NCBI RefSeq assembly: GCF_000336955.1 | Contig: NZ_AOLI01000019.1 | Span: 12,164 to 76,163 of the forward strand | Direction: 5' to 3' | Length of the DNA: 64,000 nt | From: Haloferax larsenii JCM 13917 | GTDB lineage: Archaea > Halobacteriota > Halobacteria > Halobacteriales > Haloferacaceae | Part shown: positions 43,776 through 52,519 of the stretch, piece by piece | Position numbering within the stretch: the first letter of the stretch is position 1 | Layout: every line of letters begins with the position of its first letter | The notes under the pieces: model-generated | Told to the model about the DNA's origin: nothing | What the model saw: only the letters and a program-made list of their open reading frames with translations | Databases searched by the model: none | Translations under genes and position numbers: made by a program

Positions 43776-44840
43776 GTCCTGCACGCGCGCCACCGCATCC
43801 TCGATGTCCGGTGCGTCGAACCAGTCGTGGCCGACGTAGGCGTTCGCCCCGGCGCGGTAGAGGTCCGACAGCGCCGCGACGATTTCCTCGGGCAGGTGTT
43901 CGGGTGCAACCTCGCACTTCTCGCGCCAGTTGGGTTCGCCCGTCTCGATGGCTTCCTGCTTCGCATCGGAGACGGCGTCGACCCACTCGGGCTGGACGCG
44001 CTTGTAGTACTGCCGGACGACCTCTTTCGAGACCTGCTGGCCGTCGTACGAAAAGCGGTTCTCGTCGAACGTGCCGACTACGTCTGCGACCTTCACGGTC
44101 CCGTCGTGGTACAGACACTCGATTTTCCCGTCTTCGTGGGTAAATCCGGCGTCTGCGGCCTGTTGGTTGAGGACGTGGTTGACGGCGAGCGCGAGTTCTT
44201 CGAGGCGGTCGAGGTCGACCGCGCCCGCGACGTAGTCGGCCTCCTCGCGGTCGAGATAGCGGTCCTGTTCTTCGTACTTCGTGGAGAACTCGACCACTGG
44301 CTCCGACAGGTCGAGCGGTTCGTCCGGCCACTCGTCGAGGTCGAGTCCGTAGTCGGCGGGCTCACCGCGCTTGCGGAGGCTCGACCCCACCGGGACGGTG
44401 TTTCGGAAGACGATTTCGAGCGGGATGAGGTAGTTCTCGCCCGCGGCGTCGTGGTAGGCCTCGTAGTCGTACTCGCCGTCTTCGTGGGGCAGGTCGGGCA
44501 CCTGCGTCAGGTCGATAGCCATCTCCGTCGGTGGCGACTCGCACTCGCCGAGGTCTTTGACCTCGCCGTCTTCGACGACGTCGCCAGAACTCGACGAGTT
44601 CTGGCTGCCCGTCGAGCTACGCTCGACGACGCCGCGGTAGTGGGTCGGGATGTGGTTCACGTCCAAGAGTTCGAAGTTGTACGCGCCCATCAGACAGAGG
44701 CTCGCGCCCTTACCCGGGATGTGGTCGGGCATCTCGCCCCAGTCGAACACAGAGTAGCGGTCGGAGAAGACGAAGCGGCCCCGGCCGAGGTCGGTCGCCG
44801 TCGCGTCCTCCTCGACACGGAAGTCCTTCACGCTGGTCAT
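43770..44840 (-). CDS. purC: SAICAR synthase PurC
   Basis: The 356-residue protein is a haloarchaeal Pur[20 protein letters not shown] at the start, the substrate loop DHIPGKG, then [19 protein letters not shown] and a C-terminal [15 protein letters not shown]. PurC joins aspartate to CAIR with ATP in purine synthesis. Residues near 72-88 form a Ser/Asn-rich insert ([12 protein letters not shown]) encoded by two DNA hairpins, in frame, that breaks an otherwise conserved region. A minus-strand ggttcttagt box lies about 28 bases before the start. Confidence 0.93.
   Translation of the reverse strand: MTSVKDFRVEEDATATDLGRGRFVFSDRYSVFDWGEMPDHIPGKGASLCLMGAYNFELLDVNHIPTHYRGVVERSSTGSQNSSSSGDVVEDGEVKDLGECESPPTEMAIDLTQVPDLPHEDGEYDYEAYHDAAGENYLIPLEIVFRNTVPVGSSLRKRGEPADYGLDLDEWPDEPLDLSEPVVEFSTKYEEQDRYLDREEADYVAGAVDLDRLEELALAVNHVLNQQAADAGFTHEDGKIECLYHDGTVKVADVVGTFDENRFSYDGQQVSKEVVRQYYKRVQPEWVDAVSDAKQEAIETGEPNWREKCEVAPEHLPEEIVAALSDLYRAGANAYVGHDWFDAPDIEDAVARVQDL
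44583..44628. repeat. Two hairpins inside purC (in-frame insert)
   Basis: An 11-bp perfect inverted repeat with a single-base centre (44583-44593 and 44595-44605, gccagaactcg) is followed by an 8-bp inverted repeat with a 3-base loop (44610-44617 and 44621-44628, cgtcgagc). Together they encode the Ser/Asn-rich loop of PurC. Confidence 0.9.
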
Positions 44841-44980
44841 GCTCCCACGTCTGCGCCCCTCCCACTAAGAACCTTCCACTTGTGTGCGCATATTGGGTAG
44901 AATATCCCTACAGATATGCACGATTTTGCGTATTTGTGGCGACCACGGCGCTTTTTCGCCCCCACCACGTCAGTTTGGAC

Positions 44981-45739
44981 ATGGACGCGGATTTCGACAC
45001 CGACGCCGACTGGGTTGCCAGCCGTCTCCGCGATGCGGACGTTGCGGTCGCGTTGACTGGCGCTGGGATGAGCACCGCTTCGGGAATCCCGGACTTCCGC
45101 GGCGACGACGGCATCTGGAACACCGAGTTCGACCCCGCGTCGTTCCACCGCGACCGATTCCTCAACGACCCCGCGGGCTTCTGGCGTGACCGTCTTCGCC
45201 TGCACGAACGGATGTTTCCCGACGAGGTCGGCCCGAACGCCGGCCACGACGCGCTCGCTACCCTCGAATCACGGGACGTTCTCGACGCCGTCATCACCCA
45301 GAACACGGACGGACTCCATCGCGCCGCCGGGTCAGAACGCGTGGTCGAACTCCACGGCAACGCCGCCGACGTGGTCTGTGAGTCCTGCGGGTGCAGGTTC
45401 GATGCCGAGTTGGCGTTCGAACAGGTGCGAGACGACGCCGTCCCTGCGACCTGCCGAACCTGCGACGGCGTCCTGAAACCTGACGTCGTCCTCTTCGGTG
45501 AGCAACTCCCGCGTGCAGCCTACGCCGAGGCGACGACGCTCGCCGACGACGCCGACATTATGCTCGCACTCGGGTCGTCGCTGACGGTCCACCCCGCAGC
45601 CGGGCTCGCGGGCCGGACGGCCGAAAACGGCTCGCTCGTCGTGGTCAACTTCGACGAGACGGAGTACGATAGGAGCGCAGACGTGGTCGTCCGCGCCGAC
45701 CTCACCGAGTTTCTTCCGGCGGTCGAAAAACGCGTTTGA
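44981..45739 (+). CDS. Sir2 family NAD-dependent deacetylase
   Basis: The 252-residue protein has the sirtuin motifs: GAGMSTASGIPDFRG (27-41), TQNTDGLH (106-113), the catalytic H125 (VELHGN), and a zinc site with C133, C136, C158 and C161. Archaeal sirtuins remove acyl groups from lysines of proteins such as Alba, using NAD. The ATG is preferred over an upstream start because a GCTTTTTCG box sits about 27 bases before it. Confidence 0.92.
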   Translation: MDADFDTDADWVASRLRDADVAVALTGAGMSTASGIPDFRGDDGIWNTEFDPASFHRDRFLNDPAGFWRDRLRLHERMFPDEVGPNAGHDALATLESRDVLDAVITQNTDGLHRAAGSERVVELHGNAADVVCESCGCRFDAELAFEQVRDDAVPATCRTCDGVLKPDVVLFGEQLPRAAYAEATTLADDADIMLALGSSLTVHPAAGLAGRTAENGSLVVVNFDETEYDRSADVVVRADLTEFLPAVEKRV

Positions 45740-45800
45740 CGACACCTGACAGCTCATAATAACTATCGGGAACGAGAGACATGAATTCTACCGGACGGAC

Positions 45801-45810
45801 CATTAAATAC
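45801..45810 (+). promoter_or_regulatory. TATA-like box of the sensor kinase gene
   Basis: The sequence cattaaatac is centred 27 bases before ATG 45833, the usual leaderless spacing, and supports that start over a GTG at 45818. Confidence 0.6.
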
Positions 45811-45832
45811 TGTAACTGTGTCATGGATAAAC

Positions 45833-47788
45833 ATGGCGCGCACTGGTCGGACGGGTGAGCCCGACGGGGTAGAACCGACCGTTCTCTTCGTCGCTCCCAG
45901 CCCGTCACTCGCTGAGGCAGCGAGCGCGGCACTCGAACGACAGGGGGTGGCCGTCTCCGTCGAATACGACCTCGGCGTGACGATAGAACGGCTCCGCGAA
46001 CAGGACGCCGACTGCCTCGTCGCACCGACGCCGATTGCCGGACTGACAGCCACGGAACTCGTCGAGATAGTTCGTGAACGAAACATAGCGGTTCCGCTCG
46101 TCCTCCTCGTCTCCGAGGCTGACGAGGACCGCGTCGCCGAACTGGAGGAGGCCGACGGTGCCGACTACGTTCTCGCCGACGTCGACTCCGTCTCGTACGG
46201 TCGTCTCGCCGACCGAATTCGAGCCGCCGTTGCGAAATACCACTCCTCGCGCGCCCAGCAGTCCGAACGCGACATCGTCTCGCGCCTCGAACACCGCATT
46301 CAGCGGACCGAACGAAAGATTACGTCGCTCCACGGCGTCGCGATGGAACTCAGTTCCGCGTCCACAGTCGACGACATCTACGAACAGACGGTCGACGCGG
46401 CCGAACAGATTCTCGACCTCGACATCTGTTTCGCGTTCGAAGCCGAAGCCGACCGATTCGTCCCGCGGGCGAAGTCTTCGACGCCAACCGACCGCGCTCT
46501 CGAACCGGTTCCCCTCGACGCGGGCGTGATGGGCGAGACGTATCGAACCGGCGACTCCCACCGCGCCGTCGACATGGACCTCCACGCGCTGGCCGAACCC
46601 GAGTTCGGTGAGTACCGTTCGGGGCTCAGCGTCGCTATCGGCTCTTTCGGCGTGTTTCAAGCGGTCTCGAAACAAACCGGCGCGTTCGACGAAATCGACC
46701 TCGAACTCACGGAACTCCTCGTCGCACACACGACCGCCGCCCTGCAACGACTGGAGTACCAACAACAACTTCGCGTCGAGCGCGACCAGTTCGCTGCTCT
46801 CTTCGACAACAGCACCGACTGTATCGTCGAAGCGACGTTCGACGACGGCGAGCCAATCGTTCAGGCGGTCAATCCGGCATTCGAGGAGACGTTCGGCTAC
46901 GACGAGTCCGAAGTCGTTGGCGTCCCTATCGACGATATCGTCGCGCCGGACGAGCGTCACGAGGAGGCAGTGCAGTTGACAAGGCAGGTCCGTGCCGGAG
47001 ATTACGTCCAGACCGAGGTCAGACGACAGACCAACGACGGCGAGAAGGACTTTCTCCTTCGGTCGGTGCCACTCAGCGACGACGCGATGTACGCGGTGTA
47101 TACCGACATCACAGAGCGCAGAGACCTCCAACGCGGTGTCGAAGCACAGAACGAACGGCTCGAAGAGTTCGTCAGCGTCATCTCTCACGACCTGCGCAAC
47201 CCGCTGAACGTCGCCCAAGGTCGCCTCGACCTCGCTCGCGAAGAGACTGACAACGAACACCTCCAAGCAGTCTCCCGCTCGCTGGACCGAATGGCAGACC
47301 TGACGGACGAACTGCTGGAGTTCGCCCGCGAGGGGGCCGCAGCACTCGACCCGGAGCCGACGAACCTCGAAACGGTCGCACACCGCTCGTGGGAGCACGT
47401 CGATACGGCCGAGGCGACACTCGACGTCGACGCCGACCTGACTATCGACGCCGACGAGGGACGACTCCAGCAACTCTTCGAAAACCTGTTCCGAAACTCG
47501 GTCGAACACGCCGCAGACGACGTGACAATCACGGTCGGTACGCTCGACACAGGGACGGGGTTCTTCGTCGAGGACGACGGTCCAGGCATCCCGGCGGAGA
47601 TTCGAACAGAGGTCTTCGACGCAGGCTTTTCCACGGCGGAGATGGGTAGCGGATTCGGGCTGACTATCGTCGCAAGCGTCGCCGAGGCACACGAATGGAA
47701 CGTCGAAATCTGCGAGGGCGACGCTGGCGGGGCGCGATTCGAGTTTACGCTTTATCGCGGGGAGGATGTCAATAGCGTAGCCGAGTGA
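45833..47788 (+). CDS. Soluble sensor histidine kinase (receiver-like, GAF, PAS)
   Basis: The 651-residue protein has no membrane helix. Residues 15-125 form a receiver-like domain (VLFVAPSPSLAEAASAALER) followed by a coiled linker, a GAF domain (ELSSASTVDDIYEQTVDAAE), and a PAS domain (FAALFDNSTDCIVEATF). The kinase core has the H-box ISHDLRNPLNVAQGRL, an N-box FRNSVEHAA and G-boxes DDGPGIP and GSGFGLT. It probably autophosphorylates on the H-box histidine in response to a cytoplasmic or redox signal. No response regulator is next to it. Confidence 0.88.
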   Translation: MARTGRTGEPDGVEPTVLFVAPSPSLAEAASAALERQGVAVSVEYDLGVTIERLREQDADCLVAPTPIAGLTATELVEIVRERNIAVPLVLLVSEADEDRVAELEEADGADYVLADVDSVSYGRLADRIRAAVAKYHSSRAQQSERDIVSRLEHRIQRTERKITSLHGVAMELSSASTVDDIYEQTVDAAEQILDLDICFAFEAEADRFVPRAKSSTPTDRALEPVPLDAGVMGETYRTGDSHRAVDMDLHALAEPEFGEYRSGLSVAIGSFGVFQAVSKQTGAFDEIDLELTELLVAHTTAALQRLEYQQQLRVERDQFAALFDNSTDCIVEATFDDGEPIVQAVNPAFEETFGYDESEVVGVPIDDIVAPDERHEEAVQLTRQVRAGDYVQTEVRRQTNDGEKDFLLRSVPLSDDAMYAVYTDITERRDLQRGVEAQNERLEEFVSVISHDLRNPLNVAQGRLDLAREETDNEHLQAVSRSLDRMADLTDELLEFAREGAAALDPEPTNLETVAHRSWEHVDTAEATLDVDADLTIDADEGRLQQLFENLFRNSVEHAADDVTITVGTLDTGTGFFVEDDGPGIPAEIRTEVFDAGFSTAEMGSGFGLTIVASVAEAHEWNVEICEGDAGGARFEFTLYRGEDVNSVAE

Positions 47789-47812
47789 CGCCGCGAGCGG
47801 AGGCGCAGGCGA

Positions 47813-48313
47813 CTACTGGAACTCTTCGCGGAGATACGGACCGAGGTAGCCACCGAGCGCGCCGAGCCCGACAGTGTACGCGAGGGCGACGACCAGACCG
47901 AACAGGACGACGAGACCGATTCCGAGGATGCCGAGCCCGACGCCCAAACGCGGCGCACCGACGAGGGCGAACACGCTGACGAAGCCGAATCCGACGAGTG
48001 CGAAGAGAACAACGACGAGGCTCACGAAGACGCCCGAAAGCGCTCCCGCTTTGACACCCACGTTGCGGTCGGTACCGGTGAGATAGCCTGCCAGCGCGCC
48101 GCCGAGAACGGTCGACCCGGGCAGTGGCGAGAGAACGATGCTGACGACCGCGCCGACGAGCGCCGAAAAGAGGACGCTCTCACCGTCGTCGTCCAGTCCC
48201 GACTTCGCCGACTCCACGACGCCGTCTCCTGAGGATGCCGAAACGCTGTCTCCCGAGGACGTCCTGTCGGTGGCTGATTCGGGGTCAGTGTCTCCCGACG
48301 AGGGGTGTTCCAT
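47813..48313 (-). CDS. DUF5518-like haloarchaeal membrane protein
   Basis: The ATG at 48313 gives 166 residues. A Ser/Asp-rich N terminus of about 45 residues is followed by four helices with Gly-rich turns (SPLPGSTVLGGALAGYLTG, then GVKAGALSGVF). This pattern matches small haloarchaeal membrane proteins of the DUF5518 group, of unknown function. The assignment is from memory. Confidence 0.6.
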   Translation of the reverse strand: MEHPSSGDTDPESATDRTSSGDSVSASSGDGVVESAKSGLDDDGESVLFSALVGAVVSIVLSPLPGSTVLGGALAGYLTGTDRNVGVKAGALSGVFVSLVVVLFALVGFGFVSVFALVGAPRLGVGLGILGIGLVVLFGLVVALAYTVGLGALGGYLGPYLREEFQ

Positions 48314-48424
48314 ACTGGGAACGAGACTGTCTGAGCGGGTAATCCTTTCTCCGGTTCCAACGGGCTTCGATTCTACTTCCGCTACCGCCCCGTTTTTTAC
48401 CGCCGTAGCGCGTTCTCCACAACC

Positions 48425-49795
48425 ATGACCGGTGCCGCCCGCGACGACTTCGGGTTCGACCACGTCCCGGAGACCGACCAGTCGTTCGAAGAGGCCTTAC
48501 AGAAGGCACGAGCGGGCGAGCGCCTCAGCGTCGCCGACGGCGTCGAACTAATGACGACCGGTACCGACAGTGCCGGAATCGACGCCCGGCGAAAGGAACT
48601 CGTCCTCGAAGCGGCCGACCGCCGCCGCGCCGAGATGGTCGGTGACGAGGTGACGTTCGTCGCCAACCTCAACAACAACGTGACGACGGCCTGTACCACC
48701 GGCTGTCTCTTTTGTAACTTCAAGAACACTGCCCACCTGTTCGAGTCGGACTCCGATGTCGACCACCAGGGATTCACGAAGACGCCCGCCGAATCCCGCG
48801 ATATCGTCGCCGACGCCGTCGAGATGGGTATCTACGAAGTCACCTCCGTCTCTGGCCTCCACCCGGCGCTCGTCCTCGACGAGGAACACCGCGAGATTCT
48901 CCAGTCGTACGACAATCCCGCCGCCGAGGTGAACTACAAGCCACCCGAGGTCTACGACGCCGACCCCGGCACGTACGCCGAGCAACTCGCGGCGATGTCG
49001 GTCGACGGCGTCCACGTCCACTCGATGACACCCGAAGAGGCTCACCACGCCAAGCGCGGGACCGATTGGACCTACGAGGAAGTCTACCGCCGCCTCGACG
49101 CGGCCGGTCTCGACAGCGCACCCGGCACTGCGGCGGAGATTCTCGTCCCGGAAGTCCGCGACGTTATCTGCCCCGGAAAAATCGGCACCGACGAGTGGGT
49201 CGCTGGGATGGAAGGCGCGATGCAAGCCGGCCTCGACGTGACGGCGACCATCATGTACGGCCACGTCGAAAACGAGATGCATCGCGTGATGCACCTCGAC
49301 GTCGTCCGCGACTTGCAGGACCGATACGGCGGCATCACCGAGTTTGTCCCGCTGTCGTTCGTCCACCAGAACACGCCGCTGTACGACCGCGGCCTCGTCA
49401 CCGGCGGCGCGACAGACGACGAAGACGAACTGATGGTCGCCGTCGCGCGGCTCTATCTCGACAACGTCGACCACATCCAGTCGTCGTGGGTGAAGTTCGG
49501 CAACGCGAAGGCGCTCAAACTGCTCAACTGCGGGGCCGACGACCTGATGGGGACGATTCTCTCCGAGGAGATTACGAAGCGCGCCGGCGGCGAGTTCGGC
49601 GAGTTCCGCTCGTTCGACGAGTACGTCGATATGATTACCGCAATCGGCCGCCAGCCGGTCGAACGCTCGACGGACTACCGGACTCGCCGCCCGCTGGATA
49701 TCGACGCCGACACACACGGTCCGATGCTCGGGCCGCATGCGGACGGGACACCGCTGTTGGAGCGCAGTCGCGACCCCGCGCTCGCAGACGACTGA
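48425..49795 (+). CDS. cofH: F420 biosynthesis protein CofH
   Basis: The 456-residue radical SAM enzyme has the cluster C90-x3-C94-x2-C97 (CTTGCLFCNF). CofH and CofG build the deazaflavin ring (FO) of coenzyme F420 from tyrosine and a ribityl-pyrimidine. Conserved blocks include GLHPAL, VHVHSMTPEEAHHAK and STDYRTR. It is longer than many bacterial CofH proteins at both ends. It lies 3-5 kb from cofG and cofC but is separated by other genes. The following gene starts one base after its stop. Confidence 0.92.
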   Translation: MTGAARDDFGFDHVPETDQSFEEALQKARAGERLSVADGVELMTTGTDSAGIDARRKELVLEAADRRRAEMVGDEVTFVANLNNNVTTACTTGCLFCNFKNTAHLFESDSDVDHQGFTKTPAESRDIVADAVEMGIYEVTSVSGLHPALVLDEEHREILQSYDNPAAEVNYKPPEVYDADPGTYAEQLAAMSVDGVHVHSMTPEEAHHAKRGTDWTYEEVYRRLDAAGLDSAPGTAAEILVPEVRDVICPGKIGTDEWVAGMEGAMQAGLDVTATIMYGHVENEMHRVMHLDVVRDLQDRYGGITEFVPLSFVHQNTPLYDRGLVTGGATDDEDELMVAVARLYLDNVDHIQSSWVKFGNAKALKLLNCGADDLMGTILSEEITKRAGGEFGEFRSFDEYVDMITAIGRQPVERSTDYRTRRPLDIDADTHGPMLGPHADGTPLLERSRDPALADD

Positions 49796-49796
49796 G

Positions 49797-50345
49797 ATGA
49801 TGGCGACCACCCACGCGGCGGTGGGACTGGCACTCGCCGCGCCGCTCGTGTGGATTGCACCCGAACTCGCACCAGTCGCTGCCGTCGGCGCGCTCGTCGG
49901 CGGCGTCGTCCCCGACGTGGACCTCTTCGTCGGCACCCATCGCAAGAGCCTGCACTTCCCCGTCTACTACACGATCGCGGCCGTGTTGGTTGGCCTCGTC
50001 GCGGTCGTCGCACCCAGTGCGGTGGTCGTCGCTATCGCGTTTTTCCTCCTCTCGGCAGGTGTCCACTCCATCTCGGATTGGTTCGGCGCGGGCGACGAAC
50101 TCCGGCCGTGGCATCGGACCTCCGACCGTGCCGTGTACGTGCACCCGGCCAAGCGCTGGCTTCGCCCTCGCTACGTCGTCCGCTACGACGGAGCGCCGGA
50201 AGACCTCGTGTTGACGCTCCTGTTTTCGATTCCGGGCTACCTCGCGTTCGATGGCGGACTTCGACTTGTCGTCCTCGTCGGTGTCGCTGTCGCCGTCTTC
50301 TACACCGGCTTTCGAAAGCGGATGCCGGAGTGGTTCAATATCTGA
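49797..50345 (+). CDS. YdjM-like membrane protein, first of a tandem pair
   Basis: The 182-residue protein has four or five helices and the DUF457/YdjM residues MATTHAAVGLALAAPL, GGVVPDVDLFVGTHRKSLH and HSISDW. His and Asp groups near the membrane suggest metal binding. It begins directly after cofH, with two adjacent ATGs as possible starts. It is clearly related to the next gene and more distantly to the protein at 12.8 kb. Confidence 0.75.
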   Translation: MMATTHAAVGLALAAPLVWIAPELAPVAAVGALVGGVVPDVDLFVGTHRKSLHFPVYYTIAAVLVGLVAVVAPSAVVVAIAFFLLSAGVHSISDWFGAGDELRPWHRTSDRAVYVHPAKRWLRPRYVVRYDGAPEDLVLTLLFSIPGYLAFDGGLRLVVLVGVAVAVFYTGFRKRMPEWFNI

Positions 50346-50346
50346 G

Positions 50347-50401
50347 TCACCATCTCCCCCTGACCGTCACCTCACCATCTCCCCCTGACCGTCACCTCAC
50401 C
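50347..50401. repeat. 25-bp tandem duplication after the stop
   Basis: A perfect 25-bp direct repeat (50347-50371 and 50372-50396) of pyrimidine-rich tcaccatctccccctgacc type is followed by a partial third unit of five bases. It begins one base after the stop codon of the YdjM-like gene. Confidence 0.93.
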
Positions 50402-50538
50402 ACCACCATAGCCAGACGCCCGTCTCAACACTTGTCACCGTATCTATGTACCAGACGGACCACGGCACTGAAGCGTCTCCGCGACGGAGAGTAGCGAAGG
50501 ATGTCAACTTCGCCGACGCAGTGGGAGGTGACGACCCG

Positions 50539-51144
50539 ATGATGGCACCCACGCATGCCGCCATGAGCATCGCGTTTGCTGCCGTCGTCGCGGCCGTCGT
50601 CCCCGAAGCGACGCCGCTCGTCGTCGCTGCTGCGCTGGTCGGCGGACTCGCGCCCGACCTCGACATGGTCGTCGGCGTCCACCGCAAGACGCTCCACCAA
50701 CTCGAAGTGTTCGTCGGCGGCGCAGTCGTCGCCGGTGTCGTCGCGGTCGCGACGGGCGACGTGACGCCGGTGCTCGCGGCGACCGGATTCGCCGCTGCGG
50801 CGCTGCACTGCCTCGCCGACCTCGCGGGCGGGAGCAGCGAACCGAACCCGTGGGAGGCGGCTACCGACCGCGGCGTCTATGTTCGGTCTGCGGGTGGTTG
50901 GGTCGCACCACGTCGCTGGGCCGCCTATGACGGGTCGCCCGGCGACCTCGCATTCGCCGCGGTGCTGTCGATTCCGGGGTTTCTCGTCTTCGGTGGCGAC
51001 GTGCATCTCGTCCTCGTCGGGAGTCTCATTGTGGCTATCGGGTATACGACCGTTCGAAAACGCGTCCCGCAACTCTCCGGGCGGACGCCCGCGATGTACG
51101 CGGCGCTCGTCGCACTGTTTTCGGTGTTGGTGCGACGCCGATGA
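50539..51144 (+). CDS. YdjM-like membrane protein, second of a tandem pair
   Basis: The start MMAPTHAAMSIAFAA matches the start of the paralogue upstream and gives 201 residues; an ATG at 50446 would add 31 polar residues. Shared landmarks are GGLAPDLDMVVGVHRKTLH, HCLADLAGG and a WEAATDRGVYV segment. Like its neighbour it is a multi-pass membrane protein with conserved His and Asp; the role is unknown. The pair probably arose by tandem duplication and has diverged. Confidence 0.72.
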   Translation: MMAPTHAAMSIAFAAVVAAVVPEATPLVVAAALVGGLAPDLDMVVGVHRKTLHQLEVFVGGAVVAGVVAVATGDVTPVLAATGFAAAALHCLADLAGGSSEPNPWEAATDRGVYVRSAGGWVAPRRWAAYDGSPGDLAFAAVLSIPGFLVFGGDVHLVLVGSLIVAIGYTTVRKRVPQLSGRTPAMYAALVALFSVLVRRR

Positions 51145-51202
51145 CGGACTGTCACCGTCACAGCCCGAGTACCTCGATTATTGATTCTCCGCTGGCTGTG
51201 AC

Positions 51203-51604
51203 TCAGTCACCGTCTAACTCGGTAGCCGCACTCTCGACTTCGTATTCTACGATCCACTGGTAGAGGTCCTCGAAAATCGGCGTGAGCGAGTGCGTCTTCT
51301 CGGTGGCGACGTACTCTACACGTGGCGGAATCTCGTCGTACGAGTAGCGTTCGATGAATCCCGCGTCCGTAAGTTCGGCGAGTCGGTTCGAGAGGGTCGT
51401 CGACGAGATGCCGAGTCGTTCTTCGAGGTCTTTGAACCGAAGTCCCGAGTCGCTGAACGCGAACTCGTGCATGATTGCGAGCGTGTGCTTCTTGCCGAAA
51501 AGCGAGAGCACGTCGCTGATTTCGCTGCTGGCGTCGAGTTCGGCTAGCTGACCACAGTCTTCCGGTTCCTCGCTGTCTTTGTCCATCCCGCGTGGCGTAC
51601 TCAT
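51203..51604 (-). CDS. HxlR family winged-helix regulator
   Basis: The 133-residue protein carries an HxlR-type winged helix: ISDVLSLFGKKHTLAIMHEF, then RFKDLEERLGISSTTLSNRL and GFIERYSYDEIPPRVEY. HxlR proteins usually sense redox or aldehyde stress and control a neighbouring gene. The ATG at 51604 lies 27 bases from a minus-strand agtattatact box. It is divergent from the SDR gene, and concentric inverted repeats lie between them. Confidence 0.85.
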   Translation of the reverse strand: MSTPRGMDKDSEEPEDCGQLAELDASSEISDVLSLFGKKHTLAIMHEFAFSDSGLRFKDLEERLGISSTTLSNRLAELTDAGFIERYSYDEIPPRVEYVATEKTHSLTPIFEDLYQWIVEYEVESAATELDGD

Positions 51605-51626
51605 GGTCCGATGGTTGTGGCCGGTA

Positions 51627-51688
51627 GTATAATACTTTAACTTCTGCACTATTGGCAACCACTCCGAATATTAGGAGTTAGTCCAATA
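51627..51688. promoter_or_regulatory. Divergent promoter with concentric inverted repeats
   Basis: The box agtataatact (51627-51637) fits the HxlR gene, and cttttca near 51706 fits the SDR gene. Between them lie two inverted repeats with nearly the same centre: tattgg/ccaata (51650-51655 and 51683-51688) and actcc/ggagt (51661-51665 and 51674-51678). This is the expected shape of a dimeric regulator site. Confidence 0.6.
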
Positions 51689-51736
51689 CTCGCTACTCGA
51701 CAGCTTTTCACTCCACATTCCAAAGCGATAGCCACA

Positions 51737-52519
51737 ATGACCCACTCCGACACGCAGACGGCGCTCGTCACGGGTGCATCAAGCGGTATCGGCGCACAGT
51801 TAGCACGGCAGTTCGCCGCCGATGGGTACGACGTCGTGTTGACGGCCAGACGTCGCGCGCGGCTCGAAACGCTCGCCGAAGACCTCGAATCGACTCACGA
51901 TGTCTCGGCGTCGGTCTATACGGCCGACCTCGCCGACCCCGACGCACCGGCGGCGCTCGCCGACGAACTGGCGGACGCCGAAATCGAAATCGACGCGCTC
52001 GTGAACAACGCCGGTTTTTCGTCGCACGGTCGATTCGACCAGACGTCCCTGTCGACCGACCTCGACATGATTCAGGTCAACCTCGTCGCGCTGACTGAGC
52101 TGACAAAGCGCTTTGCGAAGCCCATGGTCGAGCGTGGACACGGCGAGATACTCAACACGGCGTCGATGGCTGCGATGGCTCCGACGCCGAAGCTGGCGGT
52201 TTACGCGGCCACGAAGTCCTACGTCCTCTCGTTCACCGAGGCCATCGCGGACGAACTCGAAGCCGTCGGTGTCACCGTCAGCGCGCTGTGTCCCGGCCCC
52301 GTCGACACCGAACTCGTGTCGCTCGACGGGATGGACGGCTCCGGTGCCGCCGACCAGCGTCTCAACGACCCCGAATCGGTCGCCAGAGCCGGCTATCGCG
52401 GGCTGAAAAATGGGAAACGCATCATCGTCCCGTCGATGCGGATGAAGGCGCTCGCGCAAGCGACGCGCGTGCTCCCCCGGAACCGCGTCGTCTCGATTGC
52501 CGGGTCGTTTTACGACTGA
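51737..52519 (+). CDS. Short-chain dehydrogenase/reductase
   Basis: The 260-residue protein has the classical SDR motifs: TGASSGIG (11-18), the NNAG element, the active-site serine in LNTASMAAM, and YAATK with Y and K. It uses NAD(P) to reduce or oxidise small carbonyl compounds. The cofactor choice is probably NADP, since two Arg follow the second strand (TARRRARLETL). It is likely controlled by the divergent HxlR regulator. Its 3' end overlaps the convergent cofG by ten bases. Confidence 0.9.
   Translation: MTHSDTQTALVTGASSGIGAQLARQFAADGYDVVLTARRRARLETLAEDLESTHDVSASVYTADLADPDAPAALADELADAEIEIDALVNNAGFSSHGRFDQTSLSTDLDMIQVNLVALTELTKRFAKPMVERGHGEILNTASMAAMAPTPKLAVYAATKSYVLSFTEAIADELEAVGVTVSALCPGPVDTELVSLDGMDGSGAADQRLNDPESVARAGYRGLKNGKRIIVPSMRMKALAQATRVLPRNRVVSIAGSFYD

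Noticed and set aside
48548-49945. 465-codon minus-strand frame opposite cofH
   Set aside because: The plus strand has the radical SAM cluster and conserved CofH blocks.
50347-50401. CRISPR or attachment site
   Set aside because: Only two perfect tandem units without spacers, and no integrase or tRNA nearby.
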